Numbered from the stretch's first letter, positions 31,803 to 40,912 are shown. The stretch is DNA of 64,000 bases from CAZKVU01 sp964556475 (GCA_964556475.1 CAZKVU010000004.1:1-64000), one strand, 5' to 3'. Numbers and translations are program-made. The notes: a model not told the origin generated them from the letters alone.

Positions 31803-34800
31803 TTACTTAACTGGTTTAACGTCTAACCCAAGTGCATTCAATTCCTTTACCAAGACATTAAATGATTCCGGAACAGTTGCTTCTGGAATATCAGTGCCTT
31901 TGATTATCGATTCAAATGCTTTACGTCGACCATGAACATCATCAGATTTGACGGTAAGCATTTCCTGAAGTGCATATGGCATTTGATGGCTTTCGAGTGC
32001 CCAAACTTCCATTTCTCCAAAACGCTGACCTCCCATTTGTGATTTACCACCTAATGGCTGTTGTGTAACTAATGAGTATGGTCCTGTTGATCGTGCATGG
32101 AATTTATCCTCAATCATGTGAACGAGTTTCAGAATATATCCAATACCAACCAAGACTTGTTTTTCATATTTTTGTCCTGTTCGGCCGTCATAAAGATCGA
32201 CTTTTCCATCTGCCTTCATGCCAACAGCTTCAAGTTCTTGTTGGACAAATTCTTCACTCATCTTTTCAAATACTGCTAATCCGTACTTTGTCTTTTTCTT
32301 CATTGCAGCCATTCCAAGCATTGTTTCGTAGAGCTGACCAAGATTCATACGTGAAAGCACAGATAAAGGTGACAAAACAATGTCAACCGGTGTTCCATCT
32401 TCTAAATATGGCATGTCATGTTCAGGCAATATCTTTGAAATAACACCCTTGTTACCATGGCGACCTGCAAGTTTGTCACCTACTTTAATCTTTCGGATCT
32501 CAGCAACAGTAACAATAATGCGCTTCAAAATACCTGGATCAAGCTCGTTTGGCTCTTTCTTTGTATCGATAATTTTTACATCAACAATTACGCCTTTTTT
32601 ACCATATGGCATACGGAGCGATGTATCTTTTACATCCTTTGCTTTTTCACCGAAAATAGCTCTGAGCAATCTTTCTTCAGCACTGAGTTCTTTTTCACCT
32701 TTTGGAGCAACTTTACCAACAAGAATATCGCCTGCCTGAACTTCAGCTCCAACCAATACCAAACCACTCTCATCAAGATTCGCAAGAATCTCTTCACGAA
32801 CATTTGGAATGTCTCGAGTAAGCTCTTCAGGGCCAAGCTTTGTGTCGACTAAATCAGCCACATATTCTTCCATAACAGACGACGTGAGAACATCGTCTTT
32901 AACTAATCGCTCAGAGATAACAAAACCGTCCTCATAACCTAAACCATCAAGTGATGCATATGCGACTACGAGGTTCTGACCGACTGCTAATTCTCCATTA
33001 TGGGTTGCTGGTCCATCAATAATAACTTCACCTTTCTTAACAGTTTGACCAAGTGATACAAGTGGCTTCTGATCAAATACAACGTCCTTATTTGTTTTAA
33101 CGAATCGATCAAGTTTATACTCTTTCTTTCCTGATTTTCCTTTGAGAATAATCTTATCTGCATCAACATACTCAACAGTTCCATCTTCTTGTGCTTTGAC
33201 AGTTCTTCCTAATGTTGCAGCAACCGTCGACTCCATACCGGTACCTACCAATGGAGAATCTGGCTTCAAAAGTGGCACAGCTTGACACATCATGTGGCTA
33301 CCCATCAAAGCACGGCTAGCATCATCATGTTGCAAGAATGGAATAAGCGCAGCTGCGAGTCCAAAAACTTGACGTGGTGAGATATCAATATAATCAACAA
33401 GATCAGTTGCGACTTCAGTTACATCGCCGTTATAGCGTACTGCAACGCGGTCATCTGTAATATAACCTTTATCATCAAAATTAACACCGGAGTGAGTGAT
33501 ATGGTACTTTTCCTCATCATCGGCCTGAAGGTATTCAATCTGATCTGTTACTTTAACTACTGTTTTATTACCTTTCTTTTCTTTCGTAACCTTTTTATAT
33601 GGTGTCTCAATAAAACCAAATGCATTTACACGAGCATACAATGCTAGATAGGTCACAACACCGATGTTAGGTCCTTCTGGTGATCTAACAGGACAAATGC
33701 GTCCATATTGTGAAGAGGCGATATCACGGATAGAGAATGATGCACGCTCTTTTTGAATACCACCAGGTCCACCGACGGTTAATCGGCGTAGATTGTCTGC
33801 TTCTGAAAGTGGATTGGTTTGATCGACAATAGTTGATAACTGACTTGTTCTAAAGAAAGAATTTGTTGTTGCAACAAGAGATTTACTGTTAATAACTTGC
33901 GATGGCATAACATCGCCATCGGTTCCGGTCATACTCATACGAGACTTAATATCACGCTCAGTCTTAACCATACCAACACGAACGCCGTACATTCCGACAA
34001 GTTCGCCAACCGTTCTTAAGCGTCTGTTTGCAAGGTGATCAATATCGTCAAATGAACCTTTTCCAGATGTGAGATTCACTAAGTAGCTTATGATGTTTAC
34101 AATATCCTGCAAGTTCAAAACGAAATTATCCTTCTCAAGAGAAAGATCCATGTTGAACTTTCTATTCATCTTGTATCGTCCAATATCTGCCAAAGTGTAT
34201 CTTCGATTGTTGAAGAAAAGATTGTTGAATGTGTCGTATGCTGTGGTGATAACAAGTGGCTCACCAGGTCTCAACTTTTTGTAGATTTCAAGAACGGCAT
34301 CATCTTTTGTTTTTGTACCGTCTTTTTCAAGAGTTGGAACAATAAACTTTGTAACGAGTTCCTGATCAAGGTCTTTAAACAAACCTAAAAGTTGGTTGTC
34401 GTTTGCATCTTTCAAGGCACGAAGAAGTGATGTAGCGTGGAATTTTCTCTTTTTGTTGATTTTAGCTTCAATTAAGTTATGCTTTGAGATTGTAAAGTCT
34501 AACCATGCACCAATGTATGGACGCACTTCTGCATTGTAAACTGTTGCACCTGTTGTCTTGTCAACTTCAGCAGTGAAGTAAACACCAGGAGCACGAACAA
34601 TTTGACTAATAACTCCTCTCTCAATACCGTTGATAACAAAGGTACCCTTTGCTGTCATTTTTGGAAGATTGAAGAAGTAAACGTCTTGTGTTCTTTCCTT
34701 CCCTAATCTTTTGTTATGAAGTTTAACTTTAATGTAAACCGGGAACTGATATGTTAACTTTTTATCAACACACTCTTCCTCGGTAAATCGTGGTTCGCCA

Positions 34801-35012
34801 TAAAAAACATCAAGCAATTCGAGTGTAAAGTTTTTCTTTGTGTAGTCTTCAATGGGGAAAAACTCATGAAGAATATCTTTAAGCTCGACATTGAGGAATT
34901 TGTCCCAGGAATTCTTTTGTATTTCGATGAGGTCTATTTCTTCTAAGTTATCTGTGTTACCAACATATAAGCGTTTTGCGGTTTCTTTTGAGCTTGTTTT
35001 AACGGTTTTCAT
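31803..35012 (-). CDS. rpoB: RNA polymerase subunit beta
   Basis: A 1069-aa subunit, compact compared with proteobacterial RpoB. Signatures include the rifampicin-region strings SQLSTIVDQTNPLSEADNLR and RISALG-like RRLTVGGPGG, then GRICPVRSPEGPNIG, KLAGRHGNKGVISKILPEHD and GGKSQMGGQRFGEMEVWALE. The C-terminus ends normally. rplJ and rplL, which often precede rpoB, are not upstream. It is driven by a strong promoter (35121-35149) through a 102-nt leader with a hairpin. Confidence 0.98.
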   Translation of the reverse strand: MKTVKTSSKETAKRLYVGNTDNLEEIDLIEIQKNSWDKFLNVELKDILHEFFPIEDYTKKNFTLELLDVFYGEPRFTEEECVDKKLTYQFPVYIKVKLHNKRLGKERTQDVYFFNLPKMTAKGTFVINGIERGVISQIVRAPGVYFTAEVDKTTGATVYNAEVRPYIGAWLDFTISKHNLIEAKINKKRKFHATSLLRALKDANDNQLLGLFKDLDQELVTKFIVPTLEKDGTKTKDDAVLEIYKKLRPGEPLVITTAYDTFNNLFFNNRRYTLADIGRYKMNRKFNMDLSLEKDNFVLNLQDIVNIISYLVNLTSGKGSFDDIDHLANRRLRTVGELVGMYGVRVGMVKTERDIKSRMSMTGTDGDVMPSQVINSKSLVATTNSFFRTSQLSTIVDQTNPLSEADNLRRLTVGGPGGIQKERASFSIRDIASSQYGRICPVRSPEGPNIGVVTYLALYARVNAFGFIETPYKKVTKEKKGNKTVVKVTDQIEYLQADDEEKYHITHSGVNFDDKGYITDDRVAVRYNGDVTEVATDLVDYIDISPRQVFGLAAALIPFLQHDDASRALMGSHMMCQAVPLLKPDSPLVGTGMESTVAATLGRTVKAQEDGTVEYVDADKIILKGKSGKKEYKLDRFVKTNKDVVFDQKPLVSLGQTVKKGEVIIDGPATHNGELAVGQNLVVAYASLDGLGYEDGFVISERLVKDDVLTSSVMEEYVADLVDTKLGPEELTRDIPNVREEILANLDESGLVLVGAEVQAGDILVGKVAPKGEKELSAEERLLRAIFGEKAKDVKDTSLRMPYGKKGVIVDVKIIDTKKEPNELDPGILKRIIVTVAEIRKIKVGDKLAGRHGNKGVISKILPEHDMPYLEDGTPVDIVLSPLSVLSRMNLGQLYETMLGMAAMKKKTKYGLAVFEKMSEEFVQQELEAVGMKADGKVDLYDGRTGQKYEKQVLVGIGYILKLVHMIEDKFHARSTGPYSLVTQQPLGGKSQMGGQRFGEMEVWALESHQMPYALQEMLTVKSDDVHGRRKAFESIIKGTDIPEATVPESFNVLVKELNALGLDVKPVK

Positions 35013-35049
35013 GAGGTAAATCGTATTGACTTATATATAACAAAATAAA

Positions 35050-35071
35050 ATAGACCGCCCACACGGCCTAT
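35050..35071 (-). promoter_or_regulatory. Hairpin followed by a U-rich run in the rpoB leader
   Basis: On the minus strand ATAGGCCG (35071-35064) pairs with CGGTCTAT (35057-35050) around a 6-nt loop, with one G-U pair. AAG/TTT can extend it, and the sequence after it is TTTATTTTG. It looks like a weak intrinsic terminator or attenuator 38 nt before the rpoB ATG. A 5-codon frame (MRYFS, 35108-35091) precedes it. Confidence 0.6.
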
Positions 35072-35120
35072 CTTGTTGTTTTGCCAGAGATTAGGAAAAG
35101 TATCTCATCAGCGTGTTGAT

Positions 35121-35149
35121 ACTATACTAAAAACAATATGCTATGTCAA
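35121..35149 (-). promoter_or_regulatory. Promoter of the rpoB-rpoC-rpsL-rpsG-fusA operon
   Basis: TTGACA (35149-35144), a 17-bp spacer and TATAGT (35126-35121): perfect -35, near-perfect -10. The predicted start is about 35114. Confidence 0.8.
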
Positions 35150-35176
35150 GGGTATTTTGAGGTAAGTTAATTTCTA

Positions 35177-35455
35177 TCATTTTTCAGTTCCTTCAGGAAG
35201 TATTGATTGAATTTTATTAATTAAGTTTTCAACATCAGTCACAACTGTGTGTTCACCGTTTTTCTTATGTTTAACATCCTTTTCATGTTCAACAATGATA
35301 TCCTCGATGTTTTCACACATTTCGAGCGCTTTCTTCACCACATCGCGGCCTTTTTTAGTACCAAAAAAATACAATCCGGCACTGCCAAGCAATCCGCCCA
35401 GTAAAACACCTGATACAAATGGTGAACTATTTTGATTTTTTTCGTTCTGAGGCAT
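35177..35455 (-). CDS. YtxH-like membrane protein
   Basis: A 92-aa protein with one N-terminal glycine-rich membrane segment (FVSGVLLGGLLGSAGLYFFG) followed by TKKGRDVVKKALEMCENI and a charged helical tail. This is the YtxH pattern, a small-protein family linked to stress in Firmicutes but without a known activity. The start is set at the ATG at 35455; an upstream TTG is less likely. It overlaps the DUF948-like gene by 29 nt, so the two are one unit. Confidence 0.7.
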   Translation of the reverse strand: MPQNEKNQNSSPFVSGVLLGGLLGSAGLYFFGTKKGRDVVKKALEMCENIEDIIVEHEKDVKHKKNGEHTVVTDVENLINKIQSILPEGTEK

Positions 35456-35687
35456 AATCAATAATACTCATAAGTCGTTTAATACTACCAACAAAACCAA
35501 TTATTTCAGTATAAGAACCTGATAAATTAATTCCCACTTTTTCTAATTCAGCTGTAAATGTATCGACTCTTTTGAGAATGTGACGAACGTCGCGGAAAAT
35601 AAAAATGAGTTGAATTCCGAGCACAGTAACAAGAACCGTCATTACAGTAATTGCTGCTACAATCAAAATCTGACTTGTGTCAATCAT
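35427..35687 (-). CDS. DUF948-like single-pass membrane protein
   Basis: An 86-aa protein with one hydrophobic N-terminal segment (ILIVAAITVMTVLVTVLGIQ) and a helical, coiled-coil-like remainder (FRDVRHILKRVDTFTAELEK). Size, layout and pairing with a YtxH-like protein recall DUF948; similarity is not strong enough to be certain. The frame is open to 35753, but the ATG at 35687 places the membrane segment correctly and leaves room for the divergent gene's promoter. Confidence 0.55.
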   Translation of the reverse strand: MIDTSQILIVAAITVMTVLVTVLGIQLIFIFRDVRHILKRVDTFTAELEKVGINLSGSYTEIIGFVGSIKRLMSIIDYASERKKSK

Positions 35688-35742
35688 GTATTGATTGTCG
35701 TATAATGAGGGAGAAAAGTCAAGATTGCTCACATTATCCACT

Positions 35743-36594
35743 ATGAATACCAAAATTAAAGTTGCTGCAACAGGATTAGACGGACTTGTTGGAACCCGTG
35801 TAAGAGAATTATTATCTGAGTCATGTGAATTTGTGAGCTTGCCCGAAGATCAGCTTGATATTACCGACAGAGATAAAACATTATCAATTATTGGCAGTGC
35901 CGATTTCGATGTTTTTTTGCATCTTGCTGCATTTACCAATGTCGATGCGGCTGAGGAAAAAAAGGATATTGCCTGGAAAGTTAATGTTGAAGGAACACGA
36001 AATGTCTATGATGCCGTTGCGCACTTAGGAAAGAAAATAATATATATCTCAACAGGATTTGTTTTTGATGGTGAAAACCCTCCATATTATGAAGATTCAC
36101 CTACGCATCCAATTTCTTATTATGGTGAAACAAAACTTGAAGGTGAAAAAATAGTCAAGGATAAAGGGTTAATCGTCCGCATTGATTACCCGTATGGCAG
36201 TCATGTTGAATACAAAAAGGATCTCGTTGAAAGTCTGATTGATATCCTGAAGGAGAAAAAACCGCTGCAGGGAATTGAAGATCAGATTATGACACCGACA
36301 TATATAGATGATATTGCACACTCGCTTGCCTATTTGATTCATCATTTTACACCGCAAACATACCATATCGTCGGATCCGACAGCCTATCCGGTCTTGAAA
36401 TTATTCATACAATTGGTAAGGTGTTTGGTCTCGATACATCGTATGTAACTCCAACAACATATGATAGCTTTTATCATGGAAAGGCTGCTCGACCACAAAA
36501 AAGTATTATGAAATCAAAAAATAACACCTTTTTTAAAATGTCTACATTTGAAAAAGGACTTGAACAGCTCAAACTTCGCATGATGTCTGCTTGA
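35743..36594 (+). CDS. RmlD-like NAD(P)-dependent nucleotide-sugar reductase/epimerase
   Basis: A 283-aa extended short-chain dehydrogenase. The N-terminal Rossmann motif is ATGLDGLVGTRVRE, followed by LDITD, HLAAFTNVDAAEEKKD and STGFVFDG, with the catalytic YxxxK as YYGETK. The AAxTxVDxAE string and the substrate-domain layout point to the dTDP-4-dehydrorhamnose reductase family. RmlA, B and C are not in the window, so the substrate is uncertain. The ATG at 35743 is preferred to the earlier non-ATG start. It opens the glycan gene region; a TATAAT lies at 35701-35706. Confidence 0.75.
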   Translation: MNTKIKVAATGLDGLVGTRVRELLSESCEFVSLPEDQLDITDRDKTLSIIGSADFDVFLHLAAFTNVDAAEEKKDIAWKVNVEGTRNVYDAVAHLGKKIIYISTGFVFDGENPPYYEDSPTHPISYYGETKLEGEKIVKDKGLIVRIDYPYGSHVEYKKDLVESLIDILKEKKPLQGIEDQIMTPTYIDDIAHSLAYLIHHFTPQTYHIVGSDSLSGLEIIHTIGKVFGLDTSYVTPTTYDSFYHGKAARPQKSIMKSKNNTFFKMSTFEKGLEQLKLRMMSA

Positions 36595-36596
36595 GA

Positions 36597-36625
36597 TTGT
36601 TTTTTTCATGCTCATAAGATATGAT
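36597..36625 (+). promoter_or_regulatory. Promoter of ugd (near-leaderless)
   Basis: TTGTTT (36597-36602), a 17-bp spacer and TATGAT (36620-36625), then 8 nt to the ATG at 36634. Confidence 0.6.
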
Positions 36626-36633
36626 AAGACTCT

Positions 36634-37920
36634 ATGACAATTACTTTTATTGGTCACGGTTATGTCGGCCTTGTAACGGCCTGCGTATTTGCTGATCTTG
36701 GTAATACTGTCTATGTTATTGGACGAAGTAACGATAAACTTGAACGATTGCGTAAAGGGGATCCAATTATATTTGAGCCAGGTCTAGAACAATTACTTCA
36801 AAAAAATTTAAAAGCCGGAAGGCTTACGTTTACCGATGAATATCCTGAGGCTATTTCAAAATCTGAAATTGTCTTCCTCGCTGTTGGTACACCTCCAACA
36901 GAGACAGGCGATGCGGATTTGTCATCGGTTCTCAAAGTTGCAGAAAACATCGGGAAAAATCTAGGAAAGCATTACACTGTTATATCGTGTAAAAGCACAG
37001 TTCCTGTTGGCACAAACACTAAAATAAAAGAGCTTATACAATCTGTTAAACCTGAAGGTTCACACTTTGATGTAGCTTCGTGCCCTGAATTTCTCAGAGA
37101 AGGATCTGCTCTGAGTGATACCTTTGAACCAGATCGCGTTGTTATCGGTTCGTACTCACAAAAAGCTATTGATGCCCTGCTTAAAGTACACAGTCCACTT
37201 CCGGGCAAAAGAGTTATTGTCGGGTTGGAATCTGCAGAACTTATTAAATATGCTTCCAATTCAATTCTTGCGACAAAAATTTCGTTCGCAAATCTCATCG
37301 CCTTTCTTTGTGAAAAAGTTGGAGCCAATGTTGAGGAAGTTCTTGATGGAGTTGGTTTAGATGATCGTATCGGGAGAACATTCTTATATCCGGGGATCGG
37401 CTATGGAGGAAGCTGTTTTCCGAAAGATGTATTAGCACTCATCAAAACAGGTGAGCTCTATGATGTTGATATGTCATTATTACAGGCGGTCGATCATATT
37501 AATAAACAAGCTCGTATAAATTTTGTTGATAAAATCATCGAACATGCTCCTGGTAAAAATATTGGAATTTGGGGACTTTCGTTTAAACCGAATACAGACG
37601 ACATCCGGTTTGCACCTTCGATATATGCTATTGAGAAACTCCTTGAAGATGGGTATTCAATAACAGCCTATGATGCTGAGGCAGAAGATAATACGCGCGC
37701 TATCTTTGGGGACAAAGTTACATTTGTCAACCAACCATATGAGGCTGTTGACGGCAAAGATTGTCTTGTCATTTTTACAGAATGGAACGAATTCAAACAA
37801 ACAGATCTTAATAAAGTAAAAGAGCTACTTAAAAAACCCTGCATTATCGACGGGCGAAATATTTATGATCCTGAAACAATGTCAAAACTTGGATTTTCAT
37901 ATATTTCGATCGGACGATAA
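36634..37920 (+). CDS. ugd: UDP-glucose 6-dehydrogenase
   Basis: A 428-aa cytoplasmic enzyme oxidising UDP-glucose to UDP-glucuronate with two NAD+. It has GHGYVG (7-12) in the NAD domain, the central helix region with EFLREGSAL, the catalytic Cys261 in GYGGSCFPKD, and the C-terminal UDP-binding domain (SFKPNTDDIR). Length and motifs are complete. The next gene is UDP-glucuronate decarboxylase, so the likely product of the pair is UDP-xylose. Confidence 0.95.
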   Translation: MTITFIGHGYVGLVTACVFADLGNTVYVIGRSNDKLERLRKGDPIIFEPGLEQLLQKNLKAGRLTFTDEYPEAISKSEIVFLAVGTPPTETGDADLSSVLKVAENIGKNLGKHYTVISCKSTVPVGTNTKIKELIQSVKPEGSHFDVASCPEFLREGSALSDTFEPDRVVIGSYSQKAIDALLKVHSPLPGKRVIVGLESAELIKYASNSILATKISFANLIAFLCEKVGANVEEVLDGVGLDDRIGRTFLYPGIGYGGSCFPKDVLALIKTGELYDVDMSLLQAVDHINKQARINFVDKIIEHAPGKNIGIWGLSFKPNTDDIRFAPSIYAIEKLLEDGYSITAYDAEAEDNTRAIFGDKVTFVNQPYEAVDGKDCLVIFTEWNEFKQTDLNKVKELLKKPCIIDGRNIYDPETMSKLGFSYISIGR

Positions 37921-37930
37921 GGGCTAACAA

Positions 37931-38902
37931 ATGGACTACAATAAAAGTGGTATGAAAACGGTATGTATTACAGGCGGTGCAGGATTTATTGGATCACATT
38001 TATGTGAACGCCTTGTAAAAAATGGCTACAACGTAATCTGCATTGATAATCTCATATCCGGTTCTAAAAAAAATATTCAGCATCTTGAAGGAAGCGAAAA
38101 TTTCCAATTCGTAGACCATGATGTAACCTTATCACTTCCGGAACTACCACATGTTGATTTTGTTTTTCATTTTGCTTCACCCGCTTCGCCAAACCATCAT
38201 AGTAAAATCAGTTATCACAAACTCCCTATGGAAACCATGATGGTGAATACTGTTGGAACACATAATATGCTCGAATTAGCTCATAAAAATAATGCGCGAT
38301 TTATGTTTAGTTCGACATCAGAAGTTTATGGCGATCCGATGATTCACCCGCAAAATGAATCATATAATGGTAACTCGTCAACGACAGGACCTCGCTCAGT
38401 GTATGACGAAGCAAAACGATTTGGCGAAACGTTGGTTGCGTATTACAACCGTGATAAAAAACTCGACACCAGGATAGTGAGAATTTTTAATACCTATGGT
38501 CCACGCATGCAGCGTGAAGACAAGCGCATGATCGTCAATTTCATTCTTCAGGCACTATCAAATGAGCCAATAACAATATACGGCAACGGCTCTCAAACGC
38601 GATCACTTTGCTATATCGATGATCTTATCGATGGAATAACAGCGTATATGTTCGCAGATAACTTGAATGGTGAAATCATTAATCTTGGTAACCCTGATGA
38701 ACATACTGTTAGGGAATTCGCAGAAATTATTAAAAAACTCACACATTCAACAAGTAATATTATTGATTCAGAGCAATTACCAAAAGACGATCCACTGAAA
38801 CGCCAACCAGATATTTCTAAGGCACAAAGATTGCTTAAATGGGAACCACGCGTTGATATTGCAACTGGAATACAACATACTATTAATTACTTCCGTTCAT
38901 GA
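37931..38902 (+). CDS. UDP-glucuronate decarboxylase (UDP-xylose synthase-like)
   Basis: A 323-aa extended SDR. NAD-binding GGAGFIGS is at 15-22, and the family string is HFASPASPNHH, followed by STSEVYGDP, the catalytic YDEAK (Y158, K162), RIFNTYGPRM and FILQAL with YGNGSQTRSLCYIDDL. This pattern distinguishes UXS from other epimerases. It converts UDP-glucuronate to UDP-xylose. The start may be the ATG at 37931 or at 37952 (MKTVCITGG). The TGA at 38900 overlaps the next gene's ATG. The following 100-N gap is artificial. Confidence 0.9.
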   Translation: MDYNKSGMKTVCITGGAGFIGSHLCERLVKNGYNVICIDNLISGSKKNIQHLEGSENFQFVDHDVTLSLPELPHVDFVFHFASPASPNHHSKISYHKLPMETMMVNTVGTHNMLELAHKNNARFMFSSTSEVYGDPMIHPQNESYNGNSSTTGPRSVYDEAKRFGETLVAYYNRDKKLDTRIVRIFNTYGPRMQREDKRMIVNFILQALSNEPITIYGNGSQTRSLCYIDDLIDGITAYMFADNLNGEIINLGNPDEHTVREFAEIIKKLTHSTSNIIDSEQLPKDDPLKRQPDISKAQRLLKWEPRVDIATGIQHTINYFRS

Positions 38903-39071
38903 AAAAAGCAACGATCNNNNNNNNNNNNNNNNNNNNNNNNNNNNNNNNNNNNNNNNNNNNNNNNNNNNNNNNNNNNNNNNNNNNNNNNNNNNNNNNNNNN
39001 NNNNNNNNNNNNNNNNCAACTGGAATACAACATACTATTAATTACTTCCGTTCATGAAAAAAGCAACGATC
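38862..39071. other. Assembly gap (100 N) flanked by an identical 55-bp overlap
   Basis: 38862-38916 and 39017-39071 are the same 55 bases, separated by exactly 100 N (38917-39016). The pattern matches the gap in radA. Collapsing it puts the DPM1-like ATG over the UXS stop as ATGA, so no gene is broken. Confidence 0.95.
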
Positions 39072-40205
39072 ATCATTCCGACATATAATGAAGCAGAGAA
39101 TATCACCAAACTTATACCAGCAATTTTTGAAATCGTTGAGAAGATAGATACATGGGATACATCAATCTTAATTGTTGATGATAATTCTCCTGATGGTACT
39201 GCCGATGCTGTTAAAAAACTTCAAAAGAAATATTCTAAGTTGCTGCTTATTTCTGGTAAAAAAGAGGGCCTTGGAAAAGCTTATGTTCGAGGGTTCACCT
39301 ACGTTTTTGAGCATCTGAAATCCGATATTATTTTTGAAATGGATGCAGATGGTCAACATGAACCATCTCTCCTTCCATCTTTTTTTAGAGAGATTGATAA
39401 TGGTGCCGACTTTGTAATTGGATCTCGATACATTAAAGGTGGCTCTATTCCAAAGGAATGGGAAATCCATCGAAAATTCTTCTCTTATTTCGGCAATAAT
39501 CTTGTCTTGCGTTTCGGATTTATGGAATTTTCAGTAACAGACTGGACTTCTGGATATAGAGCAATTCGCGTCCCATTTATTAAAAAAACAATTGAGCATT
39601 TTAAACATCTTGATGGTTATACTTTTCAGATTGGTATTGTTGATCAAGCCCTGAAGAATAAACTCATCATCAAAGAAATTCCGCTTGTTTTCAAAGATCG
39701 AAAAGTGGGTGAATCCAAAATACAAACATTTAAATTCGTCGTAGATAATTTGCTGTTTATATTGACTCATTCTTCTTTTGTAAAATTTTTCATTGTTGGA
39801 CTATTTGGAGCACTTATTGATTTTGGAGTAGCCGCTCTATTAATTGATAAATTTTCACTTTACAAACCCCATGCAAACGCAATCAGTGCAGAAATTGCAA
39901 TTTTAAGTAATTTTTTTCTTAATAATTTCTGGAGTTTCAGTTATAAAAAAATTGAAATGACTGTTGGAGCAATTGCGAGAAAGCTCGTTGAATTTAATAT
40001 TGTTTCATCTGGTTCTATACTCATTCAGTGGGGTGGAATGTTAGTAGCTCTCAAGATACTTGGGGATCAACAAGACAAAATTATTTTTGTTTCAATTCCG
40101 TCATGGATTATCTATAAGATAATTATCATAGCTTTTATTATTATTCCTTATTCATATTTCATGTATAACCACTTTATCTGGAAAGATGATAAACCTCGAA
40201 ATTAA
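39054..40205 (+). CDS. DPM1-like polyprenyl-phosphate glycosyltransferase fused to a GtrA domain
   Basis: A 383-aa fusion. Residues 1 to about 230 are a GT2 domain (IIIPTYNEAENI, VDDNSPDGT, metal-binding MDADGQHE around 97-99, then FVIGSRYIKGGSIP) of the dolichyl-phosphate mannose synthase type, which loads a sugar on undecaprenyl phosphate. Residues about 240-375 are a four-helix GtrA-like domain (FFIVGLFGALIDFGVAALLI), thought to move lipid-linked sugars. The lipid-sugar would feed the GT-C enzymes in this region. Collapsing the artificial gap makes its start overlap the UXS stop by 4 nt. Confidence 0.9.
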   Translation: MKKATIIIPTYNEAENITKLIPAIFEIVEKIDTWDTSILIVDDNSPDGTADAVKKLQKKYSKLLLISGKKEGLGKAYVRGFTYVFEHLKSDIIFEMDADGQHEPSLLPSFFREIDNGADFVIGSRYIKGGSIPKEWEIHRKFFSYFGNNLVLRFGFMEFSVTDWTSGYRAIRVPFIKKTIEHFKHLDGYTFQIGIVDQALKNKLIIKEIPLVFKDRKVGESKIQTFKFVVDNLLFILTHSSFVKFFIVGLFGALIDFGVAALLIDKFSLYKPHANAISAEIAILSNFFLNNFWSFSYKKIEMTVGAIARKLVEFNIVSSGSILIQWGGMLVALKILGDQQDKIIFVSIPSWIIYKIIIIAFIIIPYSYFMYNHFIWKDDKPRN

Positions 40206-40206
40206 C

Positions 40207-40235
40207 TTGATTTCACTTCGGAAAGGCCGTATGAT
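40207..40235 (+). promoter_or_regulatory. Promoter of the CPBP protease gene (leaderless)
   Basis: TTGATT (40207-40212), a 17-bp spacer and TATGAT (40230-40235), then 7 nt to the ATG at 40243. Confidence 0.6.
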
Positions 40236-40242
40236 GTAAGTA

Positions 40243-40899
40243 ATGACAAAAACCGTATCACGATCACAGAGCGTTCTGAATACCTATGGCATCATTCTTA
40301 TTATCTGGAGTTTATATCGCTTTAATATCGTCAACAGTCCTGAATGGTTTGACGAATTTATTGCAAAGCCACTTGTTTTTATTTTGCCCGTATTCCTTTA
40401 CATACGTCGCGTTGAAAAAAAGCCCTTCTTCGAACAATTATGGTTTAAGTCAAAAAGAATATCTCCTGATTTAATTACCGGATTATCGTTGGGTGCTATC
40501 TTCGTTATATCTGCGCTGTTTGCAAGCTACATCAGGTTTGGAAACCTTAGTATTATAAATAGACTTTCAACACCAGACTTCCTCCTTGCAGTTATTGTTA
40601 CGTTTGCAACAGCTATCGCAGAGGAAATATTTGCTCGCGGATTTGTACTCAAGAGATTATATGAAGAATGGGGAAACGCTTATAGTGCAGCCTTTTGCTC
40701 AAGCCTTCTTTTTCTGATTATTCATATTCCCATTCTCATTACCAATTTGAAGCTCTCTGGAAATTTACTCCTGATTTTCTTTGCTACTGACTTTATTTTA
40801 AGCTTAGTCAATTCATTCGTCTTTTTAGAAAGGAAAAGTCTTATCGCACCTATCCTCATTCATGCTTTATACAATATAGCGATTCTCTTTTATTTGTAG
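40243..40899 (+). CDS. CPBP-family intramembrane metalloprotease
   Basis: A 218-aa membrane protein with about seven segments. The family motifs are EEIFARGFVLKRL (E127, E128), a second-motif His (IIHIPIL, H161) and HALYN (H207), which form the metal site of CAAX/CPBP (Abi) glutamic proteases. In bacteria these can be immunity or processing proteases. No bacteriocin or prenylated substrate is nearby, so the target is unknown. It converges on the GT39 gene with a 13-nt gap. Confidence 0.88.
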   Translation: MTKTVSRSQSVLNTYGIILIIWSLYRFNIVNSPEWFDEFIAKPLVFILPVFLYIRRVEKKPFFEQLWFKSKRISPDLITGLSLGAIFVISALFASYIRFGNLSIINRLSTPDFLLAVIVTFATAIAEEIFARGFVLKRLYEEWGNAYSAAFCSSLLFLIIHIPILITNLKLSGNLLLIFFATDFILSLVNSFVFLERKSLIAPILIHALYNIAILFYL

Positions 40900-40912
40900 T
40901 AACTGCGAAGAT

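Noticed and set aside
27934..34284. Several plus-strand open frames of 60-131 codons opposite rpoC and rpoB
   Set aside because: They are antisense shadows of conserved genes without recognisable domains or promoters.
35091..35114. The rpoB leader begins with CTGATGAG, the hammerhead ribozyme core motif
   Set aside because: No matching GAAA core strand or flanking stems follow in the leader, so it is a chance match to part of the rpoB leader ORF.
38853..39041. Short frame spanning the N block after the UXS gene
   Set aside because: It is read through undetermined bases and a duplicated flank; it is not a real gene.
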